The notes below the pieces were generated by a model. The model was not told the DNA's origin. It did no database searches and was given only the letters and a program-made list of their open reading frames with translations. Below, piece after piece: positions 30,758 through 39,308 of a stretch of DNA of 64,000 nucleotides (within the stretch, counting starts at the first letter, position 1; each line of letters begins with the position of its first letter). The position numbers and the translations under genes are program-made. The stretch is from Pseudomonas deceptionensis (GTDB lineage Bacteria; Pseudomonadota; Gammaproteobacteria; Pseudomonadales; Pseudomonadaceae): contig NZ_FNUD01000002.1 of the NCBI RefSeq assembly GCF_900106095.1, forward strand, positions 1,075,501 to 1,139,500. Direction: 5' to 3'.

Positions 30758-33139
30758 TCACCTCGCCGGTGTCAGCTGCAAAGTGCTGCGGGTGTTGAGC
30801 TGGATTTCGGCTTCATCCATGTGGGTGATGTCGTAGTCGCCTTCGATGTAGGACTCGGCCTGGTCGCGGTAGTGTTTATCGAACGGCACGCCGCTTTGCC
30901 CTACCGGGTTGATGGTCAGGCCGTGGGATGGGTCTGCGAAGTCGATCAGGCGTCGGGTAGACGGGCCGTAGGTCACCGGCCAGGGTGCGTTGCCGAGCTT
31001 GGCACTGAGGTTGTTCGGTACTTCGTGACTGCCGGGGGCGGCGAAGGGGCCTACGTTGAACAGCCAGTCCAGCGGTTTTTGCCGGCCCAGCGGGTGGTCG
31101 TGGGTCAGGGTGTGGGCGCGACCCCAACGCCATTGCGCAGGGTCATCGCCCAGCGTGGCCTTGAGCTGGGCAATACTGGCCTGCCACGCCACCTTGACCG
31201 TGTCGGCCCGGGTCTCTTTTTGCGTTGTCGTGCGGTTGTCCCACCACGGGGAGTCGGGGCTTTGGGCCAGACGCGGCAAGGCCGCATCGATCACTCGGGT
31301 GCTCAGCATGGCGTCAAAAAAAGCATCGCCCAATTTGTCCCGCATGGCCGCCTCGGTCAGGCTGAACAGGAATTGGTTGAACAGCGTGGCGGCGGTCGAA
31401 TCCAGCGGGTAATCGCCTTTCCACTGCGCCATTTGTTCCACCAGTTTGCGTTCAGCCGGGTCGCTGACCACTTCGCGCAGTACCGGCAGCAGCGGCTTGA
31501 GTACACGTTGCCCATAGTCGGTTGTGGTGCCCAGTTGCAGTGCCTGGCTGTTCTTCAGGTTCCACTTCACGCCGGGCTCGCTGAGCTGGCGATTCAATTG
31601 CTGGCCGCGATCCGCCAGGTTGTAGTACCCGGGGATCTCGATGCCAGCCGGTGAGACCGGCTGAAAGTTGGCCGACACGATATAGCCCCGTGGCGGGTTC
31701 TCCTCCTGTGGGTTGGCACTGAACGGGTAAAACCCGTCCTTGTCAGCCTGGCCGGTGCTGCCATCCAGAATAAACGCCGGGTTCACCCCGGCCGGGCGCT
31801 TGGGCAGTTGCGCGGCCGCCCACCAGCCGATGTCACCTTTGGCGTTGGCCCACACCAGGTTCAACCCCGGCGCCTGGATATACGTGGCGGCCGTGCGGGC
31901 CTTACTCAAACTGTCCGCGCGGTTGAGTTGATAGAAACCTTCCAGGATCGGGTTTTTGGTCTCCAAAAAGCCCCACCACATGGCGATCGGGGTGTTGCCC
32001 GCCGTGGCGCCCAGTACATCGTTGATGATCGGCCCGTGGGGCGATTGACGCAGGGTGAGCGTCACCGGTGCTTCGCCCTTGACCGCAATCTGTTGCTCGG
32101 TGCGGGTCATGTCGACCCACTGGCCGTGGTACCAGACCTGGTTCGGATTGTCCGGATTGGTCTTCTCGGCGATCAGGTCCAGATCGTCGTTCTGGAACAT
32201 GGTCAGGCTCCAGCCAAAGTCGCGGTTGTTGCCCAAAAAGGCAAACGGCACCAGGGCCTGGTGGTAGCCGTAAAGCTCAAAATCGGGCGCCGAGAGCTGG
32301 GCTTCGTACCACACCGATGGCGCTGAAAAACGGATATGCGGGTCACCTGCCAGCAGCGGTTTGCCACTTTGCGTGCGTGCGCCCGATACCGCCCACGCGT
32401 TGCTGCCTTCAAACTGCGGCAAGCCGGCCCGGCTCAGGGCCTGGTCGCTGAGTTGGGCCAGCGCGCCCAGGGTTTTCCAGTCGCTGGCCGCCAGTGCCGG
32501 GGCCAATACGCCTTGGGGCTGCCAGTCGAGGTCAAAGATTTTCAGGTAGTCGCTGCCCAATTGATCGCGTACGTACGTCATCAGCGGCTCAGTACGAAAG
32601 GCTGCGGCAAAGCTGTAGGCCATGTAACCGGCAACGCTGATGGTGTCTTCAGCGGTAAAGGGCCGTGGGGTGATGCCCAGCAGGTCGAACTCCACGGGTT
32701 TAGCGTGGGTGGCCTGGTACTGATTGATCCCGTCCAGATACGCCTGCAGGGCCACAAAGGCCGCAGACTGTTGATCCAGCTCGCTCAGGTAACTGGCCGC
32801 CCGCTCGCGAATGCGCAGGCTGCGAAACAGCTTGTCGGTATCGACCAGCTTGGGCCCCAGCACTTCGGCCAGCTCACCCCGGGCCAGGCGCCGCATGATT
32901 TCCATCTGAAACAGCCGGTCTTGCGCCTGCACATAGCCAAGGGCGCGGTACATGTCAGCCTGATTGCCCGCGCGAATATGCGGCACCCCGCGCTCGTCAT
33001 AACGCACCGTGACCACCCCTTGCAGCCCGTCCAGCGCAGCCTGGCCCTGACGCTCGGGCAGCTTGCTTTGCACGTACCAGACCCCGCCGCCTGCGAGGGC
33101 GGCGACGATAAGGGCGATGACGGTCAGGCTGCGTTTCAT
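30758..33139 (-). CDS. Penicillin acylase family protein, HacB-like AHL acylase
   Basis: A 793-residue Ntn-hydrolase. An N-terminal anchor or signal (MKRSLTVIALIVAALAGGGV) precedes the alpha chain. Autocleavage is expected before Ser246 in FEGSNAWAVSG, the new N-terminal nucleophile of the beta chain. The family includes PvdQ, QuiP and HacA/HacB, which cleave the amide of acyl-homoserine lactones or other acyl amides. The alpha-chain length and motif pattern suit the HacB/QuiP side, but the substrate is not provable from sequence. An 18-bp lux-box-like dyad lies about 165 bases upstream of the start. Confidence 0.8.
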   Translation of the reverse strand: MKRSLTVIALIVAALAGGGVWYVQSKLPERQGQAALDGLQGVVTVRYDERGVPHIRAGNQADMYRALGYVQAQDRLFQMEIMRRLARGELAEVLGPKLVDTDKLFRSLRIRERAASYLSELDQQSAAFVALQAYLDGINQYQATHAKPVEFDLLGITPRPFTAEDTISVAGYMAYSFAAAFRTEPLMTYVRDQLGSDYLKIFDLDWQPQGVLAPALAASDWKTLGALAQLSDQALSRAGLPQFEGSNAWAVSGARTQSGKPLLAGDPHIRFSAPSVWYEAQLSAPDFELYGYHQALVPFAFLGNNRDFGWSLTMFQNDDLDLIAEKTNPDNPNQVWYHGQWVDMTRTEQQIAVKGEAPVTLTLRQSPHGPIINDVLGATAGNTPIAMWWGFLETKNPILEGFYQLNRADSLSKARTAATYIQAPGLNLVWANAKGDIGWWAAAQLPKRPAGVNPAFILDGSTGQADKDGFYPFSANPQEENPPRGYIVSANFQPVSPAGIEIPGYYNLADRGQQLNRQLSEPGVKWNLKNSQALQLGTTTDYGQRVLKPLLPVLREVVSDPAERKLVEQMAQWKGDYPLDSTAATLFNQFLFSLTEAAMRDKLGDAFFDAMLSTRVIDAALPRLAQSPDSPWWDNRTTTQKETRADTVKVAWQASIAQLKATLGDDPAQWRWGRAHTLTHDHPLGRQKPLDWLFNVGPFAAPGSHEVPNNLSAKLGNAPWPVTYGPSTRRLIDFADPSHGLTINPVGQSGVPFDKHYRDQAESYIEGDYDITHMDEAEIQLNTRSTLQLTPAR

Positions 33140-33588
33140 GGAGCGTCCTTTGACGGGTGAGTGCTACGGCGAGTGTAGGGGCTTGGACTTGATAGAGAAA
33201 GTCAGTCTTCAAGTAGTGCGGGAGTTCGTTTAATTATATGTAGGTTTCGGCCTACGATATTAGTGCTTGCATCCTACGCTGCAATACGTTGTGCGGATCA
33301 GACTACCTATCTATAAGTAGGTGGCGTGATTTATATACAGCACACAATAGTTTGGCCTGACTTGGTTTTTGAATAGGCTCGTTACGATCAATCTTGTTGA
33401 ACTGAATTATTACGCTTGGCTTTCATGGGCGGGCTGGCGGGGTCACGCAACTATTAGCCGCCCGTGATCAGGGTGTTTTAATTATTGCCCGATACGCGTT
33501 TTACATGGCGTGTGTGATACGCGTGAGTTGATTGATAACAATAAGCGGGAGATTTGCCAGAGCACTTTTAATCCGGAAGGTGTATGCG
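33140..33588. other. AT-rich intergenic region with dyads
   Basis: This 449-bp stretch is visibly richer in A/T than its surroundings and has no supported gene. It contains a hairpin GTAGG/CCTAC (33240-33255) and an 18-bp dyad (33305-33322) with the same TAGGT/ACCTA core, so the TAGG motif recurs in both orientations. Both the acylase (minus) and the small ORF at 33589 (plus) start from it. Confidence 0.55.
33305..33322. promoter_or_regulatory. lux-box-like 18-bp dyad
   Basis: ACCTATCTATAAGTAGGT has perfect outer arms ACCTA/TAGGT and is symmetric at 14 of 18 positions. The ACCT...AGGT ends recall LuxR-type operators (usually 20 bp), but the length differs. The neighbouring AHL-acylase-like gene makes a quorum-sensing link attractive, but it is only an inference. 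Confidence 0.35.
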
Positions 33589-33828
33589 ATGAATTACCCT
33601 GATGGCCACTTGAGCTGCGCAAGGCTTATGAATAATAAATGGGTATTTAAAAACAACGAAAGTGTGTGCGGTGCAGTTAAGCAAGTCCTGTTGCTACTTA
33701 AAGTACCTGCGGGTGGACAGGCCGCGCTGGGCTGCCTGCCTGCCCGGTGCGGGGGCATGGAGCGGCGTTTCACCGGGCAGCGATGCTGCAGGGCTTGTCC
33801 ATGTCCGAGTACTTGCGCCCATGGTTGA
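33589..33828 (+). CDS. Small Cys-rich hypothetical protein, overlapping the oxygenase
   Basis: A 79-residue ORF with an excellent ribosome site (GGAAGG, 8 bases before the ATG). The first half (MNYPDGHLSCARLMNNKW...) comes from AT-rich codons; the second half is GC-rich and contains most of the nine cysteines, including CCRACPCPSTC at residues 66-76. Its TGA overlaps the likely start of the dioxygenase by 8 bases, so the two could be translationally coupled. No family is recognised. The C-terminal third may not be a natural product of selection, since codon pattern there also fits other frames; see findings. Confidence 0.35.
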   Translation: MNYPDGHLSCARLMNNKWVFKNNESVCGAVKQVLLLLKVPAGGQAALGCLPARCGGMERRFTGQRCCRACPCPSTCAHG

Positions 33829-34675
33829 CCCCCGCAGCGCCAGCTACCGTGGCGGCCTCACCTTGCCCTCGCCGTTGCTTCAGGCGCACGCGCAAGCCAT
33901 GTATCCGGCCCTGGCGCTGGAGCGGGCGCGGCTTTCGGGCAGCCGGCTGGTGTTCGATTCAGCCGATGGTTTTGTCCGCAGCATCAGCCAGGGTTTTTTC
34001 CTGCTGAAAATTCCCCGAGGTTTGGTGTGCGAGCCCGTCGACCAGTTTGCGCGGCAATTTTACCTGCCTGCCGGCGGTTATCGCGATATGGAGGTGCCCG
34101 GGCTCTACCAGGGCTATTTTGATCGCCCCGACGATCAGTGGGAGAACTTCTACATCGAGCGCGGCAATTGGCACCTGTTGCCGCAAGCAGTCGCGATGCC
34201 GGGGGCACACATGGCGTCGATCGGTTTGCATGTGCTGCGCAACACACTGGCGTTTCTGGAGCTGCCCGTGGCCGACTGGCCCCGGGTGTCGGGAGGCCTG
34301 AGCGATAACGGCGGCTACCAGATGCTGGCGTTCAACCATTTCCGCTCTTCGAAAAATGCCCGGGGCTGCAAATTTCACCGCGACCCCGGCTGGGTGACGG
34401 TGCGGCGTTCCATTGAGCCCGGTATGTTCGCTTGGGTTGATGGGCAGATACGCGCGATCAATCCTTTGCCAGGCTATTTCATCATCAATTTCGGCAGCTA
34501 CTTCGAGGTGTTGACCGAGCGCCTGGCAACACCGGTCAGGGCGAATATCCACGGCGTGGCGCAATTGGAGCCCCGCCCTTCGGAGCATGAGCGCACGACC
34601 TGCACGCTGTTTCTGGGCTCGGCGCTTAACGCCCATCTGTACCAGTACCGCAATGGCCGGGCAGTGGTTAGTTGA
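33821..34675 (+). CDS. Divergent isopenicillin-N-synthase-like 2OG-Fe(II) dioxygenase
   Basis: A 284-residue protein with the IPNS/DIOX architecture. The N-terminal part has GFFLLKIPRG (about 58-67), like DIOX_N. The iron triad is His186 and Asp188 (KFHRDPGW) and His244 (NIHGV, in place of the usual HRV). Arg258 in RTT takes the place of the RxS motif that binds 2-oxoglutarate. The Asp-to-His spacing of about 55 residues is typical. The substrate is unknown. The start is uncertain: the ATG at 33821 is preferred, but the frame is open upstream to at least 33662. The stop codon overlaps the convergent DUF6436 gene by 8 bases. Confidence 0.65.
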   Translation: MVDPRSASYRGGLTLPSPLLQAHAQAMYPALALERARLSGSRLVFDSADGFVRSISQGFFLLKIPRGLVCEPVDQFARQFYLPAGGYRDMEVPGLYQGYFDRPDDQWENFYIERGNWHLLPQAVAMPGAHMASIGLHVLRNTLAFLELPVADWPRVSGGLSDNGGYQMLAFNHFRSSKNARGCKFHRDPGWVTVRRSIEPGMFAWVDGQIRAINPLPGYFIINFGSYFEVLTERLATPVRANIHGVAQLEPRPSEHERTTCTLFLGSALNAHLYQYRNGRAVVS

Positions 34676-35288
34676 TCTCGGTGGGTGTTTTGATGCTGGC
34701 CTTCGGGAGACTGAGTGATGGCTTTGGCCACGGGCAATAGCAGCCTACGGCCATGGTGTGAGTGGCCTTGACCGGGCGGCCTTCGCTCAATGCCTGCAGG
34801 ATCGGCTCGATAAAGCTGTTGCTGGCGTTGCAGGTGGCGCCTTCGCTGTAGGGGCCGAAATAGGCCAGCTGGCCGCTGTGATCCCAGATGGCCACTGCCG
34901 GGCTGGCGCTCAGGTGCTCGGCGCCGGGCAGGCTGGCCAGGGGCTTGATGGCGCCCAGAGTGGCGGGCAACTGGCCCTGGGTGCCGGGCTTTTGCACTGA
35001 ATAGAACTCGACGCCCAGGGGCACATAGTGCGCCAGCAGCTCGGTCAGATGCTGTTGGTTGCCGACGTTGCACGGGCAGGCCGGGTCCCAGAAGTGCACC
35101 ACGCGGATCGGTCCCGGGCCGGACAGTTCGGCGGGCAGGCTCAGCACATCCCCGGCGAACAGTGCGGTCTGATCGCTGAAGGCACGGATGTAGCGGCCCT
35201 GAAACCAGTCGTAAGCGACCCACAAACCCACGGCGCAGATCAGCGTCAGCAGGCAGGCCAGCAGAGTCTTGAAGGTGGGCACCGGCAT
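34668..35288 (-). CDS. Thioredoxin-like (DUF6436-type) protein
   Basis: A 206-residue inner-membrane-anchored protein. One N-terminal hydrophobic helix (LLACLLTLICAVGLWVAYDW) precedes a periplasmic thioredoxin-like domain. The place of the CxxC motif is taken by a CPC (DPACPCNVGN). Two further cysteine positions occur (EGATCNAS and VGCYCPWP), so a copper- or disulphide-related role is possible. The ATG at 35288 is chosen for the transmembrane helix. Confidence 0.7.
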   Translation of the reverse strand: MPVPTFKTLLACLLTLICAVGLWVAYDWFQGRYIRAFSDQTALFAGDVLSLPAELSGPGPIRVVHFWDPACPCNVGNQQHLTELLAHYVPLGVEFYSVQKPGTQGQLPATLGAIKPLASLPGAEHLSASPAVAIWDHSGQLAYFGPYSEGATCNASNSFIEPILQALSEGRPVKATHTMAVGCYCPWPKPSLSLPKASIKTPTEIN

Positions 35289-35398
35289 GCAAATAGTTCC
35301 TGGAGGGCTGCGTAGCTTGCCATGCTTGACCTGACAGATGAACATCGACGGTCTATAAAGCTTGTTTCGTCATTCCCCCGCTCTGTTTGGAAACCCTT

Positions 35399-36340
35399 AT
35401 GCCAGCCCCGTTTACTCCCGATTCCTTGCGCGCCAGCTTGCAGCCCTTGGTCGCGGGTCAGCCGTTATCGAGTGAGGGCCTGGCGTATCAGCACTTTTAC
35501 GGGCTGGATTTCCCCCACCGCCCGGTGGCGGTCAAGCGCCAGCTGGGGCGTTTTAGCGCGGGCAGTTACGAGCTGGTCAGCCAGGTGTGGTGGCCGGAGT
35601 CGGCGCCGGTGGCGACGCTGTTTGTGATCCACGGGTTTTACGATCACATGGGGCTGTATCGGCATGTCATCGAGTGGGGCCTGAACCGGGGGTTCGCGGT
35701 GATTGCCTGTGACCTGCCGGGGCATGGACTGTCCAGTGGCGAGCGGGCCAGCATCGACGATTTCACGCAGTATCAGGCGGCGTTGCAGGGGTTGTTTATC
35801 GAGGCGCAATCGCTGCAACTGCCGCAGCCCTGGCATCTGTGCGGGCAGAGCACGGGGGGCGCGGTTGTGTTGGATCATCTGCTGCACTACGGGGCGCAAA
35901 GCCCGGCTCAGGGACAGGCGATCCTGCTCTCGCCGCTGGTTCGGCCCATGGGCTGGCGCTGGTCAAAACTCAGCTATTACCTGCTGCGCCCTTTCGTCAA
36001 AGGCATTGCCCGCCGTTTCAGCGAGAACTCCAACGACCCGGATTTCTTGCCGTTCCTGCAGGCTGATCCGCTGCAACCGGTACGTCTGCCAACGGCCTGG
36101 GTGGGGGCGCTGTCGCGCTGGATTCCGCGCATCGAAGGCGCGCCACCGTGTGCGCGTCAGCCGTTGGTGATCCAGGGGCAGGCCGACAAAACGGTGGATT
36201 GGCCGCATAACCTTGAGGTGTTGAAGGCCAAGTTCAAACAGCCTCAGGTGCTGTTGTTGCCTGAAGCGCGGCACCATCTGGCGAATGAAACGGCTGAGAT
36301 TCGCGAAAGGTATTTCGCGTTTCTGGATAAGTACTTCTGA
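35399..36340 (+). CDS. Alpha/beta hydrolase, monoglyceride-lipase-like
   Basis: A 313-residue serine hydrolase. The oxyanion HGF is in FVIHGFYDHMGLYRHVI. The nucleophile elbow is GQSTGG (Ser about 152), with a GHGLSSGERA loop before it. The acid and His come late (QGQADKTVDW and EARHHL). The fold and DHMGLY/GHGLSSG pattern are like lysophospholipase or monoacylglycerol lipase (Hydrolase_4). The start at 35399 was preferred over an upstream TTG. It has no clear partner here. Confidence 0.8.
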   Translation: MPAPFTPDSLRASLQPLVAGQPLSSEGLAYQHFYGLDFPHRPVAVKRQLGRFSAGSYELVSQVWWPESAPVATLFVIHGFYDHMGLYRHVIEWGLNRGFAVIACDLPGHGLSSGERASIDDFTQYQAALQGLFIEAQSLQLPQPWHLCGQSTGGAVVLDHLLHYGAQSPAQGQAILLSPLVRPMGWRWSKLSYYLLRPFVKGIARRFSENSNDPDFLPFLQADPLQPVRLPTAWVGALSRWIPRIEGAPPCARQPLVIQGQADKTVDWPHNLEVLKAKFKQPQVLLLPEARHHLANETAEIRERYFAFLDKYF

Positions 36341-36381
36341 TCTGCGATAAAAATCCCACAGGGACATTTGAAACAGCAGGC

Positions 36382-37134
36382 CTATTGAGTCAGGTTGGAA
36401 GTACTTTGCCCCACCGCCAGCCCGGCGCGGATCGCGGCCAGCGCGGCCTGGTAATAGGTTTTGCCTTCAGACGATTCAGCAAAGGTGACGAATTCTTCCA
36501 GCTCCGGGTCAGACAGGTCGCGATAGACGTAGAGCAATGTGTTATCCAGCTCACCTGCGATCTGATCCATCAAGCGCTGGCGCTGGCCATTGAGCATGCT
36601 TTGGGCCTGCCCGCCGCCCAGCAGCCCCGGGATCATGGAGCTCAAACTGTCAGCGGCCACCCCGGCAATCGCCAGGCTGACTTCAGCTCCGGCTTCACGG
36701 GCGGGCAGCGCGCGGGATAAATGATTGATCAGCAACTGGCGCGTGGCGCTGGCTTCCATACGCGGCAAGCCCTGCGCGTGCTTGGCCAATTGATCGCGGC
36801 GGGTCGCCAGCAGTTCTGCGGCCACAATCTTGCTGCCCAATGGCGACTGAAAAAAAGTCAGTGCGGGATCAGGGTCAGGCAGATGTTTGCGCATCTGCTC
36901 TTTGGCGCGCTTGTCCATTGCCTCGGGCGCAAAACGCTGGTTGCTGTTGTTGACCAGTGCCTGGTAAACAGCCGGCGGCAAATTGTTGCGATAGCGTTCC
37001 TGGGCGGCACTGAGCGCGTCATTGAAATGCGCACGTTGTTGCGGCCAGCCAGCAACCGTAAACAGGTCATCAAGGTTGTCTGCCCATGCGGGTAACGTAC
37101 AAAACATAACGATCAGTAAAAGCAAGCGGCGCAT
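36382..37134 (-). CDS. DUF2059-containing exported protein
   Basis: A 250-residue periplasmic protein with a clean signal peptide (MRRLLLLIVMFCTLPAWA). It is largely alpha-helical, with the C-terminal DLSDPELEEFVTFAESSEGKTYYQAALAAI typical of DUF2059. No catalytic residues can be named. It is divergent from the second 2OG oxygenase gene. Confidence 0.75.
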   Translation of the reverse strand: MRRLLLLIVMFCTLPAWADNLDDLFTVAGWPQQRAHFNDALSAAQERYRNNLPPAVYQALVNNSNQRFAPEAMDKRAKEQMRKHLPDPDPALTFFQSPLGSKIVAAELLATRRDQLAKHAQGLPRMEASATRQLLINHLSRALPAREAGAEVSLAIAGVAADSLSSMIPGLLGGGQAQSMLNGQRQRLMDQIAGELDNTLLYVYRDLSDPELEEFVTFAESSEGKTYYQAALAAIRAGLAVGQSTSNLTQ

Positions 37135-37285
37135 GAGGGACTCCTGTCTGCAGGGCGCTATTGTCCGGGTGGGTGTAGGACTTGTCGAGAATTCGTCTCT
37201 CTGTATTCGGCTTAAAGTGCGCAGATGAATTTTTTCGACGTTGCCAGCCAGACGGAGCTGTCAGATTTTGAGGCGGCTCGATACT

Positions 37286-37921
37286 ATGCGCGCCATGCAA
37301 ATACCCTCTGATCATCCGCTGTTGCTACGCATCGTCGACGACCTGTACGCGCAGGGATGGTCACAGCAAAATATTTTCCTGCCCGAGGCTTTGACCCTCG
37401 AACTGGCGGCTGAGTGCCATAAACGTTCTGCCGAGGGTGAGTTGACCCCGGCAGCGGTTGGGCGCGGCCTGACGCAGGAGGTTCGCGAAGGTATCCGCGG
37501 AGACCATATCCAATGGCTGGAGCCGGGAGAGGCTTTGGCCTGCGACAGTTATCTGGGGTTAATGGAAAGCCTGCGAATCGCCATGAATCGCAGGCTTTTT
37601 TTGGGCCTGGAGGACTTTGAAAGTCACTTTGCGCTGTACCCGCCCGGTGCGTTTTACCTCAAGCATCTGGACCGTTTTCGCGACGATGACCGGCGCATGG
37701 TGTCGGCCGTGGTGTACCTCAATCAAAGCTGGCTGCCAGAGCACGGTGGGCATTTGCGCATGTACCTCGACGGTAATGTCGACTATGACGTGCTGCCGAC
37801 CGGCGGTTGCCTGGTGGTATTTCTCTCCGGGGAGATCCCGCACGAAGTGATGCCGGCGACCCGTGACCGTCTGTCGTTGACCGGCTGGTTCCGCCGCCGC
37901 GCTACCGAGGTGTTCTTATGA
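37286..37921 (+). CDS. 2OG-Fe(II) oxygenase, prolyl-4-hydroxylase type
   Basis: A 211-residue oxygenase. The iron triad is His127 and Asp129 (YLKHLDRF) and His186 (GEIPHEVMP); an Arg downstream (about 195) binds 2-oxoglutarate. This is the P4Hc arrangement found in PiuC/EGL-9-type proteins. The substrate is unknown. An alternative ATG is at 37295. It overlaps the DUF523 gene by 4 bases (ATGA), so the two are coupled. Confidence 0.8.
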   Translation: MRAMQIPSDHPLLLRIVDDLYAQGWSQQNIFLPEALTLELAAECHKRSAEGELTPAAVGRGLTQEVREGIRGDHIQWLEPGEALACDSYLGLMESLRIAMNRRLFLGLEDFESHFALYPPGAFYLKHLDRFRDDDRRMVSAVVYLNQSWLPEHGGHLRMYLDGNVDYDVLPTGGCLVVFLSGEIPHEVMPATRDRLSLTGWFRRRATEVFL

Positions 37922-38412
37922 CCCACAAGCTGTTGATCAGCCGCTGTCTGTTGGGTCATCGGGTGCGTTACGACGGTGGCGCCAGCGGCCCGTACGCGCA
38001 ACTGGCGCAATGGCAGGCCGAAGGCCGGGTCATTGCGCTGTGCCCGGAAGTGGCGGGCGGTTTGCCCACGCCCCGTGCTCCGGCGGAAATACCCGGCGGC
38101 CAGGGGGCTCAAGTGCTCGACGGCACGGCGCCGGTGATGACCGTTGAAGGCGAGGACGTGACCGCAGCGTTTGTGTCCGGGGCCCGTCAGGCATTGGCGT
38201 TGGTGCAGCAGCACGGTATCGGCATTGCTATTCTCAAGGCCAACAGCCCGTCTTGCGGCAATGTACTGACCTATGACGGCAGCTTCAGCGCCACCAAGGT
38301 TGAGGGCCAGGGCGTGACGGCGGCGTTGCTGATCCGTGCAGGCGTTCAGGTGTTCAGTGAGTTGCAGCTGGAAGAGGCCGCCGAGGCGTTGGCGCAGCTT
38401 GATGCCCGGTGA
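37918..38412 (+). CDS. DUF523 protein
   Basis: A 164-residue protein with the DUF523 blocks SRCLLGHRVRYDGG at the N-terminus, LCPEVAGGLPTPRAPAEI and AILKANSPSCGN. Its three conserved cysteines (CLLG, LCPE, SPSCG) suggest metal or Fe-S binding. It is coupled with the upstream 2OG oxygenase. Function unknown. Confidence 0.85.
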   Translation: MTHKLLISRCLLGHRVRYDGGASGPYAQLAQWQAEGRVIALCPEVAGGLPTPRAPAEIPGGQGAQVLDGTAPVMTVEGEDVTAAFVSGARQALALVQQHGIGIAILKANSPSCGNVLTYDGSFSATKVEGQGVTAALLIRAGVQVFSELQLEEAAEALAQLDAR

Positions 38413-38506
38413 TGACGTCGGCTGACAGCCAGTGGCCACAAGGCCTTGTAGAGCGGGGAATTGAGTTCAGGTAACATCCGGTGCCACTTTGCCCAGGGGA
38501 TACACG

Positions 38507-39220
38507 ATGACTGACAAGCCAAAACCGCAGCCCTCGACCGCGTCTGAAAGTGCCGACACGGCACTGCATCATATCGTTGATGGTTTTTTGCATTTCCATC
38601 ACGAAATCTTCCCCGAGCAAGAAGCCTTTTTCAAAAAGCTCGCCACGGCCCAAAACCCGCGCGCCATGTTTATTGCCTGCGCCGATTCGCGCATCGTGCC
38701 GGAGCTGATCACCCAGAGTGCTCCGGGTGATCTGTTCGTAACGCGTAACGTGGGTAACGTTGTGCCGCCATACGGTCAGATGAACGGTGGTGTTTCGACG
38801 GCCATCGAGTACGCGGTGCTGGCACTCGGCGTGCAGCACATCATCATTTGCGGGCATTCGGATTGTGGCGCGATGCGTGCGGTGCTCAACCCCGCCAGCC
38901 TGAAAAAAATGCCGACGGTCAAAGCCTGGTTGCACCACGTTGAAGTGGCCAAGACCATGGTGCAGGACAACTGCAACTGCGCCAACGAAGCGGAAAGCAT
39001 GCACGTGCTGACCGAAGAGAATGTGATCGCCCAGCTGCAACACTTGCGCACGCACCCGTCGGTGGCGTCACGCATGGCCAACGGGCATTTGTTCATTCAC
39101 GGCTGGGTGTACGACATCGAAACCAGCGAGATCAAGGCCTACGACGCCGACAAGGGCGCTTTCCTGCCGCTGGACGGCACCAGCCCGATCCCGAGCGCGA
39201 CGCCCAAAGCGCGGTTTTAA
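38507..39220 (+). CDS. Beta-carbonic anhydrase
   Basis: A 237-residue enzyme that interconverts CO2 and bicarbonate. Zinc ligands are Cys58 (in ACADSR with Asp60 and Arg62 of the dyad), His117 and Cys120 (in GHSDCGAM). It is cytoplasmic. The start at 38507, after CAGGGGA, gives the family length. It resembles PsCA-type enzymes, and in PAO1 PA0102 lies close to the cox operon, as here. Confidence 0.95.
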   Translation: MTDKPKPQPSTASESADTALHHIVDGFLHFHHEIFPEQEAFFKKLATAQNPRAMFIACADSRIVPELITQSAPGDLFVTRNVGNVVPPYGQMNGGVSTAIEYAVLALGVQHIIICGHSDCGAMRAVLNPASLKKMPTVKAWLHHVEVAKTMVQDNCNCANEAESMHVLTEENVIAQLQHLRTHPSVASRMANGHLFIHGWVYDIETSEIKAYDADKGAFLPLDGTSPIPSATPKARF

Positions 39221-39230
39221 ACTGCATGAA

Positions 39231-39285
39231 CTGTGGGAGCGAGCCTGCTCGCGAATGGCCTTCGCGAGCAGGCTCGCTCCCACAG
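39231..39285. repeat. REP hairpin, GAGCGAGCC family
   Basis: CTGTGGGAGCGAGCCTGCTC and its complement are joined by only about four bases, giving a near-perfect 25-bp stem. It lies between the carbonic anhydrase gene and a convergent hypothetical gene. Confidence 0.95.
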
Positions 39286-39308
39286 CTGAAGTCTTCCTGC
39301 AACCACTG

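Noticed and set aside
33662..33820. Longer oxygenase starting at GTG 33662
   Set aside because: The product segment (MCAVQLSKSCC...) has no ribosome site of note and no resemblance to DIOX_N; kept only as an alternative.
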